34,939 nucleotides of DNA from Candidatus Bathyarchaeota archaeon. GTDB lineage: Archaea; Thermoproteota; Bathyarchaeia; Bathyarchaeales; Bathycorpusculaceae. The DNA is taken from assembly GCA_016927015.1 (NCBI GenBank), contig JAFGNM010000060.1, positions 1 to 34,939 of the forward strand. The letters run 5' to 3'. Below, one piece after another: positions 22,726 through 30,598 of the stretch (position 1 is its first letter; the number at the start of each line of letters is the position of its first letter). Made by a program: the position numbers and the translations under genes. Below the pieces are notes generated by a model. The model was given only the letters and a program-made list of their open reading frames with translations. It was not told where the DNA came from and ran no database searches.

Positions 22726-23679
22726 ATGGAGCATACAAAATTGAGCAGAAAAGAGGCTAAAACGCGTCAACGCTTAGTTGACAAGTGCCCAGAGTGCGGT
22801 AGCGATAACCTCGTTCACGATTATGACACAGGCGAAACCGTTTGTGGAGCTTGTGGTCTCGTCCTTTACGAGCAAATGATGGATAAAGGGCCAGAATGGC
22901 GCGCTTTCACGCAAGAGGAAAAAGCGTCAAGAAGTCGTGTGGGAGTTCCAACATCCTATTCAGTTCACGACAAAGGTTTATCCACAGCAATAAGCCAAGT
23001 AGACCGCGATGCCTTCGGAAGAAAACTGCCGCTTGCCACTAGGCTGCAAATGTGGCGTTTGAGGAAGTGGCAGATACGATCTCGTGTTCACTCTTCCATT
23101 GACAGGAACCTTGCTCAAGCTATGGCGGAACTTGACCGTCTTTCTGACAAGGTTTACATTCCGCCGCCAATTAAGGAAAAAGCTGCTGTTATTTACCGTA
23201 AAGCTCTTGACAAGGGGTTGGTTCGTGGCAGGTCAATTGCTGCTATAGCTGCTGCTGCCCTTTACGCGGCTTGCCGTGGCAGTGGGACTCCTCGGACTCT
23301 TCGTGAAATTTCTGAGGCAAGTCTTGTTGACAAGAAAGATGTTGCTCGTTGCTACAGGCTTTTGCTGCGTGAGCTTGAGGTGCATATGCCTATTGCTGAT
23401 CCGTTGACTTACGTGTCAAAGATTGCTGAGCGAACTGGGATTTCAGGTAAAACGCAAGGTGCTGCGATACAGATACTTCGAGAAGCGAGAAGGAAACGTG
23501 CTGCTGCTGGTAAAGACCCGATGGGTTTGGCTGCTGCTGCGTTGTACATTGCTTGTTTGCAGCATAACGAGAAGAAGACGCAGAAGGATATTGCGGAGGC
23601 TGCTGGCGTGACTGAGGTTACGGTGAGGAACCGCTACAAGACTTTGAAGAAACAGTTGGATCTGGAGCTACCGGACTAA
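22726..23679 (+). CDS. tfb: Transcription initiation factor TFB (TFIIB)
   Basis: 317 aa. It bridges the TATA-binding protein and RNA polymerase at promoters. The N-terminal zinc ribbon has Cys21, Cys24, Cys40 and Cys43 (KCPECGS; TVCGACGLVL). The B-reader/linker follows with GPEWRAFTQEEKASRSRVG. Two cyclin-fold repeats cover residues about 125-215 (VYIPPPIKEKAAVIYRKALD; AAAALYAACRGSGTPRTL) and 220-317 (YVSKIAERTGIS; GLAAAALYIACLQHNEKKTQ). The final recognition helix (VTEVTVRNRYKTL) contacts the BRE. Full length, no defect visible. Codon use is AT-richer in the third position in its C-terminal half (for example runs of GCT), unlike its neighbours. Confidence 0.97.
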   Translation: MEHTKLSRKEAKTRQRLVDKCPECGSDNLVHDYDTGETVCGACGLVLYEQMMDKGPEWRAFTQEEKASRSRVGVPTSYSVHDKGLSTAISQVDRDAFGRKLPLATRLQMWRLRKWQIRSRVHSSIDRNLAQAMAELDRLSDKVYIPPPIKEKAAVIYRKALDKGLVRGRSIAAIAAAALYAACRGSGTPRTLREISEASLVDKKDVARCYRLLLRELEVHMPIADPLTYVSKIAERTGISGKTQGAAIQILREARRKRAAAGKDPMGLAAAALYIACLQHNEKKTQKDIAEAAGVTEVTVRNRYKTLKKQLDLELPD

Positions 23680-23687
23680 GCGTTTAA

Positions 23688-23897
23688 TCAGCTGCTTTCC
23701 TCTTCTTTTTCTAGTTCCATAATTATTGGACCTACGTAGCCGCAGGCTTCGCAAACGTATTTTTTAGGTGTCAGCCAAAAGTCGAGACTGCTGTATAAAC
23801 TGATTTTTGGGCTGCAGCATCTGGGGCAGTAGATTTTTGCTGGTTTCTTGTGTTTCAGAGATTTAAGTACTTCACGAACGTTTTGCAGCAGTTTCAT
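23688..23897 (-). CDS. Small archaeal zinc-ribbon protein
   Basis: 69 aa. It has the pattern CPRC...CEAC (YCPRCCSPK; YVCEACGYVGP), about 23 residues apart, which is one zinc ribbon, after a basic N-terminal helix (LLQNVREVLKSLKHKKPAK). It ends in a run of Glu. It lies 27 bases after the aIF1 gene and is probably co-transcribed with it; its end is convergent with TFB. Similar tiny ribbons are widespread in archaea beside information-processing genes. A role in transcription or translation is likely but unproven. Confidence 0.75.
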   Translation of the reverse strand: MKLLQNVREVLKSLKHKKPAKIYCPRCCSPKISLYSSLDFWLTPKKYVCEACGYVGPIIMELEKEEESS

Positions 23898-23924
23898 CTG
23901 GGACTTTGCACCTTTGTCGTGTGG

Positions 23925-24233
23925 CTATTGCAGTTCTATGTTTTCTTCAGGATATCCCATTTTGACGAGGAAATCGCGGACTCTCTCGCGGTGGTCTCCT
24001 TGCAGCATTATTTGGCCGTTTTTGGATGTTCCACCACATGCACAAAAAGTTTTTAGTTTCTGAGCTAGGGTTGCGAGGTTTGAGTTTCGTTCATCCATGC
24101 CGTCAACGATTGTGTTTGCTCTGCCAAATTTTCTTGTTTCGAGCCTGATGCGGATACGCTGTTGCTCTTTTTCGATTTCGCCACAAACGCATAAGTCCTT
24201 CGGAAGACCGCATGTCGAACAAACTTCAGCCAT
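23925..24233 (-). CDS. Translation initiation factor aIF1 (SUI1 family)
   Basis: 102 aa from ATG 24233; a longer frame to 24278 is rejected because the TATA box lies inside it. The protein begins with a small zinc-binding segment of Cys5, Cys8, Cys15 and Cys17 (VCSTCGLPKDLCVCGE) typical of archaeal SUI1 proteins. The SUI1 fold follows: RIRIRLETRKFGRANTIVDG, ATLAQKLKTFCACGGTSKNG and the ending GDHRERVRDFLVKMGYPEE. aIF1 binds the small ribosomal subunit and checks start-codon choice. The gene heads a short operon with the zinc-ribbon gene. Confidence 0.93.
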   Translation of the reverse strand: MAEVCSTCGLPKDLCVCGEIEKEQQRIRIRLETRKFGRANTIVDGMDERNSNLATLAQKLKTFCACGGTSKNGQIMLQGDHRERVRDFLVKMGYPEENIELQ

Positions 24234-24260
24234 GACGCTCAAGCATAGCATTGTCAAAGC

Positions 24261-24273
24261 CGTATATAAAAGT
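24261..24273 (-). promoter_or_regulatory. Predicted TATA box of the aIF1 gene
   Basis: The minus strand reads ACTTTTATATACG about 33 bases before ATG 24233. The spacing predicts a leaderless or very short-leadered mRNA, which fits the ATG chosen for the aIF1 gene. Confidence 0.6.
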
Positions 24274-24381
24274 TTCAAAGCCAGAATCCTGATTTAACTG
24301 GGTTTGCAGAAGCAAATTGGTAACCCTAAGTTACGGCAAGTTACGGCTGTTGCGGGCTATGCTCTTGCAGGGAACTGAACT

Positions 24382-24502
24382 ACTGCGTGATTTTTTGTTT
24401 ATACCCCCCTTTATATAGAAACTTTAAATAGCGCTGAAGAGCGCTGGCAGGTAGACCCCTCTATAGGTTTCTGTATAGATTGACTATTAGGCTCCAAATA
24501 TG
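24382..24502 (+). repeat. Dispersed structured repeat, copy 1
   Basis: From 24404 to 24502 this copy is about 91% identical to 33879-33978 (about eight substitutions and one indel). A shared left part, GTGATTTTTTGTTTATACCCC, also precedes both. An 11-bp stem can form between TATATAGAAAC (24412-24422) and GTTTCTGTATA (24467-24477) with one G-U pair. Inside it a perfect hairpin AGCGCT-GAAG-AGCGCT spans 24430-24445. No open frame is present. The element ends just before the tandem operator upstream of the kelch gene. Confidence 0.75.
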
Positions 24503-24509
24503 CCTGTTT

Positions 24510-24559
24510 GTCAAGAAATGTTGACTAACTTTGAGCCTGTTTAGTCAAGAAACCTTGAC
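24510..24559 (+). promoter_or_regulatory. Tandem palindromic operator-like sites before the kelch gene
   Basis: GTCAAGAAATGTTGAC (24510-24525) and GTCAAGAAACCTTGAC (24544-24559) are two near-identical interrupted palindromes 34 bp apart. Both are preceded by CCTGTTT, so a unit of about 25 bp appears duplicated. The TATA-like CCTTTTATCC follows at about 24567, so a bound protein would sit directly upstream of the promoter of the kelch gene. The binding factor is unknown. Confidence 0.5.
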
Positions 24560-24605
24560 AAAAACCCTTTTATCCCCAGATGCGGCTTACATGTTAGGGA
24601 CAAGT

Positions 24606-26006
24606 ATGAGTAAAAGTGCCGCTGCAATGTTTGTTCTCGTCTTCCTAATGGCCTCATGCTTAATCGGCGTTAAGCCTGTTTCTGCGGCTTCTCCGAATTC
24701 TTGGACCTCGAAAGCACCAATGCGTCAGGCAAGGGGTGGCTTAGGCGTTGCGGTGGTGAACGGAAAAATCTACGCTATAGGAGGCTCCACTGAAAGCGGA
24801 CTAAACCCCCGTTCCATCGGGATAGACTACAAAGCTAAAGGATGGGTCGTAGATACAAACGAGGAATATGATCCAGCAACAGATAAGTGGGCTTTCAAGA
24901 CGCCTATGCCAACTCCAAGATATGGCTTCGCCATTGTGGCTTATCAGAATAAACTCTACTGCATAGGAGGCGCATCTAACTTCCAACCACCCAATGGATT
25001 TTATGGAGCTATTCTCACCGGAGTAAACGAGGTCTACGATCCAGCAACGAACACTTGGGAAACCAAAGCATCCATGCCAACAGCCAGAATCGGGCTACAG
25101 GCTAACGTTGTAGGCGACAAAATCTACCTGATTGGCGGAGATCCAAACAGAACAATTAACGAGGTTTATGATCCAGCAACAGATACGTGGGAGACCAAAG
25201 AGCCTATGCCGACTGTAGCAAGTTCTTATGCTTCAGCCGTCTTTGACAACGAGATATACGTTATAGGCGGATATGGTTCTGGTAACCTAAACCAAATATA
25301 TAACCCTGAAACTGACAAGTGGCGTCTGGGCGCACCTGCACCCTTAGGCGTCACTGATGGAGCGGCAGGCGCCACAACTGGCATGAACGCGCCTACGCGA
25401 ATATATGTCTTGGGCGTTCTGAATTTTATGTATCAAGACTCTCCTCCTAATCGAATTTACGATCCTAAGAGTGATACTTGGACGTTGGGCGCTGATGTGC
25501 CAACAAACCGCCTCAATTTCGGTGTAGCAATAGTAAACGACACGCTATACGCAATAGGAGGGATTATTAGAAATTATCCCCATGAATTAAGTAATGCAAT
25601 TTTTACCGCTACGCCAAGTGCTGTTAACGAGCAGTACACGCCTATAGGGTATGGCACCGTCCCGCCTGTGGTTCAGATTGTTTCGCCATCAAGCCAGACG
25701 TATAATGAGTCCAGTGTTTCCTTGGTTTTGACCGTGAATAAGCCGGTTAACTGGATGGGCTACAGCCTTGACGGGCAAGACAACGTAACCATCAACGGCA
25801 ACACTACCATAAGCGGGCTAACAAGCGGGTTGCACAACGTGACGGTGTACGCGAGGGATGAGTTGAATAATACTGGAGCCTCAGAAACAGTCAGCTTCAC
25901 CGTGGAGGTTCATTTCCCGACAGCGCTTGTCGCAACCGCTTCCGGCGTTTCAGCAACCATAATAGGCATAGGCTTCATAGTCTACTACAAGAAACGTAGA
26001 CATTAA
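24606..26006 (+). CDS. Secreted, membrane-anchored kelch-repeat protein
   Basis: 466 aa from ATG 24606, about 38 bases after the TATA-like element; earlier in-frame starts would lie upstream of the transcript start. Residues about 5-27 are a signal peptide ending near VSAAS. Five to six kelch repeats follow, each with the GG pair and the EVYDPATDTWETK strand (for example VVNGKIYAIGGSTESG; NKLYCIGGA; DKIYLIGGDPN; NEIYVIGGYGSG). These make a beta-propeller for binding partners outside the cell. A beta domain (about residues 350-430, PPVVQIVSPSSQTYNESSV) resembles an Ig-like module. The end has one hydrophobic helix and KKRRH, so it is held in the membrane. Confidence 0.85.
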   Translation: MSKSAAAMFVLVFLMASCLIGVKPVSAASPNSWTSKAPMRQARGGLGVAVVNGKIYAIGGSTESGLNPRSIGIDYKAKGWVVDTNEEYDPATDKWAFKTPMPTPRYGFAIVAYQNKLYCIGGASNFQPPNGFYGAILTGVNEVYDPATNTWETKASMPTARIGLQANVVGDKIYLIGGDPNRTINEVYDPATDTWETKEPMPTVASSYASAVFDNEIYVIGGYGSGNLNQIYNPETDKWRLGAPAPLGVTDGAAGATTGMNAPTRIYVLGVLNFMYQDSPPNRIYDPKSDTWTLGADVPTNRLNFGVAIVNDTLYAIGGIIRNYPHELSNAIFTATPSAVNEQYTPIGYGTVPPVVQIVSPSSQTYNESSVSLVLTVNKPVNWMGYSLDGQDNVTINGNTTISGLTSGLHNVTVYARDELNNTGASETVSFTVEVHFPTALVATASGVSATIIGIGFIVYYKKRRH

Positions 26007-26070
26007 GCATTGGCTGTTGGCATTTCTCGATTTCAAGTGACACTCACGTTCAATAAGACCCAAACGAGAG

Positions 26071-27900
26071 CTATTTTACGGTGACAGACTTCGCTAGGTT
26101 CCTCGGCGTGTCAGGGTTCTGCCCCTTCTCAAGAGTCATGTAGTAAGCTAACAGCTGCAAAGGTATCGCAAAAGGTATCGGCGACATAACTTCAGGTATC
26201 CCTTTTGGCACTTCAATGTAATCGTCCGACAACGCCTTGATTTCCTCATCGTCTTCCTCTACAATCGCGATTATTGAGGCACCTCTAGCTTTCATCTCCA
26301 TTATGTTGCTGACCAAAGTCTTGCGTGTTCCGTCCTTAGCACAGATGAACACCACTGGAAAACCCTGTTCAATCAGGCTAATTGGACCATGTTTGCTTTC
26401 TCCTGCTGGAAAGGCTATTGATGGGATGTAAGCTATCTCCATCAGTTTAAGCCGTCCTTCGTAAGCTGTGGCAGTGCTTATCCCTCGACCCAAAAAGAAG
26501 AACAATTTTGCATCCTTGTATTTTTTGGCAAGCTGCTTGACTTTTTCTTCCTGCGTTTGAATTATAGTCTCAACCATATCTGGCAGCTCTTCCAGCCTCG
26601 CCTCAATATAATCCATCTCATCCTGCGAAATTTTACCCCGCTTCTTTGAAAGCCGAAGCGCCAGTTGCGCCAGCACGGAAAGCTGCGAAGTGAAAGTTTT
26701 TGTAGCTGCCACCCCGATTTCGGGACCCGACTGCTGACCTATGTAAACTCGAGAAACACGCGTCAAAGTCGAGCCGATAGCATTAGTCAAGCCAAGTACC
26801 GTTGCGGCACGCTGTTGCGCACATGTGACCGCGGCTAGGGTATCAGCTGTTTCGCCTGACTGGCTTACCGCCAGAATGGTGCTGTCTATGTTGACCGATT
26901 TACCGTGTTGCTCAATAAACTCTGAGGCGTAAACGGGATATGTTGGTAAGAACGCAAGCTTTGAAAACATGTAGGACGCTGCCAAACAAGCGTGGTAGGA
27001 TGTGCCGCATGCAACCATGAAGACCTCAGTAGCACGGTCAAGAAAGGTTGAGATCAAATCAAGGTAATGCTCCTGCATCCGAAGCGTGTTGCGGAGAGTT
27101 GCAGGCTGCTCATGAATCTCTTTGAGCATGAAGTGCGGGTAGCCTTGCTTGACTGCCATTTCAGGCGTCCAAGCAATAACCTTTGGTTTCCGCTTGACAA
27201 CGCTTGAATCCTTTATCTTCTTGATTTCGTAGCCTGTAGCTGAAAGGCTTATGAGTTCCCCGTCTTCTATGAAAACTGCTTTGTTGGTTACTGGCAGGAA
27301 CGCTGGAATGTCAGATGCAAAGTAAACGCCGTTGTCGCTGACCCCTAAAACCAGGGGACTCTCGTTTCTGGCGCATATTACCTTGTCTGGCTCCTTGGTT
27401 GAGATTACGGCGATGGCGTAAGAGCCGTCAAGCCTTTTGACAGTTTCAAGAACAGCATCAGCCAAGGTCAGTTCAGCGTTTTTTCCGAGGTTCTCCTCAA
27501 TAAGGTGGGCTATTACTTCAGTGTCCGTCTTTGAGACAAAAACGTGACCGCTGTTTTCCAGTTCAAGTTTCAGCTCAGAAAAATTCTCTATAATTCCGTT
27601 GTGAACTACGACTATGTTCCCAGTGCAATCCGTATGCGGATGCGCGTTGACCTTTAACGGTGCGCCATGCGTAGCCCATCTGGTATGTCCTATGCCCAAG
27701 TTACCTGGCAAATCATCAAGGTTCAAAAGTCTATGGACATCGTCTATTTTTCCCTTGTCTTTTTTTAAGTAGATTTCTCCATCTTGGATTGTGGCTACGC
27801 CTACGGAGTCGTACCCGCGGTACTCGAGCCGCTTCAGTGAAGCGTGAATTAAAGGTGCAGCTTTACCTTCTTTTAGTATACAGCCGAAAATTCCACACAT
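26071..27900 (-). CDS. glmS: Glutamine--fructose-6-phosphate aminotransferase (GlmS)
   Basis: 609 aa, the normal length. It makes glucosamine-6-phosphate from fructose-6-phosphate and glutamine, the first step to UDP-GlcNAc and surface glycans. The glutaminase half begins MCGIFGCI with nucleophile Cys2, and has GHTRWATHG and VVVHNGIIEN. The synthase half has two SIS domains (FMVACGTSYHA, LAVSQSGETADTLAA; then FFFLGRGISTATAYEGRLKL and FPAGESKHGPISLI) and the C-terminal NLAKSVTVK. It is a single gene. No glmS ribozyme-like structure is seen before its ATG, as expected in archaea. It links to the membrane glycosyltransferase only by theme. Confidence 0.96.
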   Translation of the reverse strand: MCGIFGCILKEGKAAPLIHASLKRLEYRGYDSVGVATIQDGEIYLKKDKGKIDDVHRLLNLDDLPGNLGIGHTRWATHGAPLKVNAHPHTDCTGNIVVVHNGIIENFSELKLELENSGHVFVSKTDTEVIAHLIEENLGKNAELTLADAVLETVKRLDGSYAIAVISTKEPDKVICARNESPLVLGVSDNGVYFASDIPAFLPVTNKAVFIEDGELISLSATGYEIKKIKDSSVVKRKPKVIAWTPEMAVKQGYPHFMLKEIHEQPATLRNTLRMQEHYLDLISTFLDRATEVFMVACGTSYHACLAASYMFSKLAFLPTYPVYASEFIEQHGKSVNIDSTILAVSQSGETADTLAAVTCAQQRAATVLGLTNAIGSTLTRVSRVYIGQQSGPEIGVAATKTFTSQLSVLAQLALRLSKKRGKISQDEMDYIEARLEELPDMVETIIQTQEEKVKQLAKKYKDAKLFFFLGRGISTATAYEGRLKLMEIAYIPSIAFPAGESKHGPISLIEQGFPVVFICAKDGTRKTLVSNIMEMKARGASIIAIVEEDDEEIKALSDDYIEVPKGIPEVMSPIPFAIPLQLLAYYMTLEKGQNPDTPRNLAKSVTVK

Positions 27901-28128
27901 TTTTTGAACCTCAGTTTTCCATGGCTAGTTCTTTTAAGCCCTACTCAAAGGGTTCTTTTGTTAATAAGGATTTTTAGGAGAAAACTGTCTACTCTAAAAA
28001 GTTTTTTTTAGGGGTTTTGCTGATTGAAGCTTGAGCGGAAGCAGTGTGAGCTTTAAATGTTCTGTTTTTTCGCGGAACACTATAATAAAATTTTTAATAG
28101 TGGATGAGATTATGATTGTGAGAGAACC

Positions 28129-29094
28129 ATGGAAAAGAAATTGCTACTTCAAGACGATGGCAATGTGCAAAAAGTAAAAGAAATCAGCATCATGCAGGAC
28201 GCACAGAAACTACAGACGATTTTGGGCAAACTAAGCTGGGAAATCTTGACTATGCTCTCAAAAAAGGAAATGTACCCTCTGGAAATCGCTCGGCAACTTG
28301 GCGTCCACGAACAGAAAGTCTATTACCACATAAGAAAACTGGCGAAAGCCGGAGCCATAGCCGTCAAGAAAGAAGAAAAAAAGAAGGGAGCAACAGCAAA
28401 ATACTATAAAACCGTCGCCCCAGCCTTCGGCATAGAATTCCCTAAAGGATACAAGACAATTCAAAGCATCTCCCTTTTGAGTATGGACGAGAAAATTCAA
28501 AGATTCTTCGCTGAATTTGTTAATGGAAAAGGTGTTCTGGAAGGAAAAATAGTTGTGGGCAGCCCCACACCGCATGGACCCTTCAAAACCAGCGCCAGAG
28601 ACGGACACTACGCTGCGTATCTAACGCTTTTCATAGGGCAATTCGCTAAGATGCCCGCGGATTTCGCCATCAAGTTAGATGTGGATGTGAACGCTGAAAA
28701 AGAAGAAAAAAACAACCTGATTCTCGTCGGCGGTCCAGGAACAAATCTGCTCACACAGGAAATCAACGATTATTTGCCAATCAGGTTTAACATGCAGTCT
28801 AGTGATCAAGGGTTCTTACTTGGAGGTTTATCATCAAAAAAGACGGCGCGAGTTTACACTGCCGACGCAGCTGGGCTGATAGCTAAAATCGTGAATCCAT
28901 GGGACAAAACCAAACGTATCGTGGTTCTGGCTGGAAATAAAGCCGTGGGAACCAAAGCTTGCGTTTTAGCTTTGACAAATTTCTGGAAGAAAACCCTGCA
29001 AGAATACCGTGACGAGGACACTTTCGCGACTGTTATACAAGGTTTCGATTTGGACGGAGACGGAAAAGTAGATTCCATCGAGGTCATGGAATAG
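28129..29094 (+). CDS. Winged-HTH protein fused to an S-layer-like domain
   Basis: 321 aa. Residues about 25-105 are an ArsR-type winged HTH (WEILTMLSKKEMYPLEIARQ; LGVHEQKVYYHIRKLAKAG; KGATAKYYKT). Residues about 135-305 read like the conserved core of archaeal S-layer proteins: GKIVVGSPTPHGPFKTSARD, LILVGGPGTNLLTQEIND, IVNPWDKTKRIVVLAGNKAV and GTKACVLAL. The last residues, FDLDGDGKVDSIE, form an EF-hand/dockerin-like calcium loop. There is no signal peptide, so it is cytoplasmic. A TATA-like box lies at 28088-28100. It probably senses a ligand through the C-terminal domain and binds DNA; the ligand is unknown. The DUF371 gene follows 2 bases after its stop. Confidence 0.75.
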   Translation: MEKKLLLQDDGNVQKVKEISIMQDAQKLQTILGKLSWEILTMLSKKEMYPLEIARQLGVHEQKVYYHIRKLAKAGAIAVKKEEKKKGATAKYYKTVAPAFGIEFPKGYKTIQSISLLSMDEKIQRFFAEFVNGKGVLEGKIVVGSPTPHGPFKTSARDGHYAAYLTLFIGQFAKMPADFAIKLDVDVNAEKEEKNNLILVGGPGTNLLTQEINDYLPIRFNMQSSDQGFLLGGLSSKKTARVYTADAAGLIAKIVNPWDKTKRIVVLAGNKAVGTKACVLALTNFWKKTLQEYRDEDTFATVIQGFDLDGDGKVDSIEVME

Positions 29095-29096
29095 AA

Positions 29097-29531
29097 TTGT
29101 CCCCTGCTGAGGTAAGCGAGACCATTTTTGGGTATGGCCACGAAAACATTCAGGCAACGCACAAGACCACATTGGAATTCACAAAGGATGCGCATCTGTC
29201 AAAAAAAGGAGACTGCATAGTCATAGTAGCCGCGGACAAAGCTTTAGCCGACCTAAACGCTGAATTCAAGGAAAAACTGCGAAAACCACACGCGAAACTA
29301 ACCATAATAATCGAAGCTGGCGAGATCATTGAGCAGGTGAATGCTTATGGTTCTCCGCAGCTAATTCTAACCCACCCCACAGATATGGTTATCAGAAAAA
29401 GCGATTACGTGTGCAGCCGAACATTGGCGGTTAACGCTGACAAAGCCGCACAAGACTTGTCCAGAGACCTCGTGAAGAAACTGAAGAATCCAAAGCAAAA
29501 AGTGAAAATTACACTCATAGCACACGTTTAG
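29097..29531 (+). CDS. DUF371 family archaeal protein
   Basis: 144 aa from TTG 29097, starting 2 bases after the previous stop, so the two genes form an operon. Family features are the opening FGYGHENIQATHKTTLEFTK, then GDCIVIVAADKALADL, KLTIIIEAGEIIEQVNAYG and the ending HPTDMVIRKSDYVCSRTLAV plus a second repeat-like half. This matches the archaeal DUF371 group, whose biochemical role is not known. It looks soluble and beta-rich. It converges with the trm5-like gene, overlapping by 4 bases. Confidence 0.8.
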   Translation: MSPAEVSETIFGYGHENIQATHKTTLEFTKDAHLSKKGDCIVIVAADKALADLNAEFKEKLRKPHAKLTIIIEAGEIIEQVNAYGSPQLILTHPTDMVIRKSDYVCSRTLAVNADKAAQDLSRDLVKKLKNPKQKVKITLIAHV

Positions 29532-30598
29532 AGAATTTTAGCATCCAAAACAATCTGGCACTCATACGGTGCAGTCTCACGGATAGTTTTTGCGGAAAGG
29601 AACACATCCACTTTTCTGCCCGCTTTTTCCACAGCCTCAGAAAAACGCAGTTGCGCATTTTCCAAGGAGTCGGGAAGGCGAATGAACGCGTAATAGTGAA
29701 CAGTGCCGCCAGCTGGCTTTACTGCTTTGCAAGCAGCGTCAACGAATTCCAAGGCTTTTTCAGGCAAATTCATGATCACTCGGTCTGCAACGCCTGAAAG
29801 CTGGTTTTCAACAGCTTGTCTTGCATCGCCTAGGATTGGGATAACACGGTTGTCCACTCTGTTGAGCCGGATATTCCTCTTCAGGAGCTCGACTGCTTCG
29901 GGGTTTATGTCAACAGCGTAAACCTTTGCATCCGCGTTTTTCTTGGCGATAAGAACGGCGAAGGGTCCTACTCCAGCGAACAAGTCCACAACGGTTTCGC
30001 TTTTTTGGACAATGGACGCGACTCTGTTGTGTTCGTGTGAAAGCCGCGGAGAAAAGTACGCTGTCGCGACGTCAACTTGGTATTGGCACCCGTGTTCTTT
30101 GTGGACAGTGTTGGTTCGGTGCTCTCCAGCAATGACCTCGAACTTGCGTAGGCGGTATGTTCCAGTGACTGCGCCGACCTTTGCAAGCGCTGTTCGCACG
30201 TTCTTGTGTGTTTTCAATATTGCTTCGCCGATGAGGCTTTCATGGGCTTTGAGTTCGGGTGAAATTTCGATTACTGCTATGTCGCCGATTACGTCTAGTG
30301 CTCGCGGCAAAGTAGCCAGCAGGTGTGGAGGCAACTGGTTTTCGAGAACTTGGTGGAGTGTTTTTCTTTGTTGTTTCTTTTTGGTGAAAACTTGGGTTGC
30401 GAGTTCGAAATCGGGCAGTTGCGTCTTCAGTTTTGCCAGTTCATTTTCGTCTGGTCTCCGAACGAGCGGGATGCAAATGTTATCGGCGTTCTGGTGAATC
30501 TTGAGTTCCCTGTTGCTTATTCCAAGCTTGTTAGCTAAAACAAGTGTTTTCTCGCCGTGAATTTTCTTGACTTTAATGCAAAGTGAGGGCTCAGACAT
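29528..30598 (-). CDS. trm5: tRNA (guanine37-N1)-methyltransferase Trm5
   Basis: 356 aa. It methylates G37 next to the tRNA anticodon, which prevents frameshifting and starts wyosine formation. The N-terminal D1 part (residues 1-90) is present. The middle has RALDVIGDIAVIEI and RLRKFEVIAGEHRT, where R and E contact tRNA. The SAM domain has VVDLFAGVGPFAVLIAKK, VYAVDINPEAVELLKRNI and VIPILGDAR, and the catalytic motif MNLPEKALEF. The start overlaps the rtcA stop region by 8 bases, so the two are co-expressed. Both are tRNA/RNA-processing enzymes. Confidence 0.92.
   Translation of the reverse strand: MSEPSLCIKVKKIHGEKTLVLANKLGISNRELKIHQNADNICIPLVRRPDENELAKLKTQLPDFELATQVFTKKKQQRKTLHQVLENQLPPHLLATLPRALDVIGDIAVIEISPELKAHESLIGEAILKTHKNVRTALAKVGAVTGTYRLRKFEVIAGEHRTNTVHKEHGCQYQVDVATAYFSPRLSHEHNRVASIVQKSETVVDLFAGVGPFAVLIAKKNADAKVYAVDINPEAVELLKRNIRLNRVDNRVIPILGDARQAVENQLSGVADRVIMNLPEKALEFVDAACKAVKPAGGTVHYYAFIRLPDSLENAQLRFSEAVEKAGRKVDVFLSAKTIRETAPYECQIVLDAKIL

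Noticed and set aside
24382-24502. CRISPR repeat interpretation of the repeated element
   Set aside because: Copies are single and far apart, with no regular spacers and no cas genes; the internal fold is unlike a CRISPR repeat.
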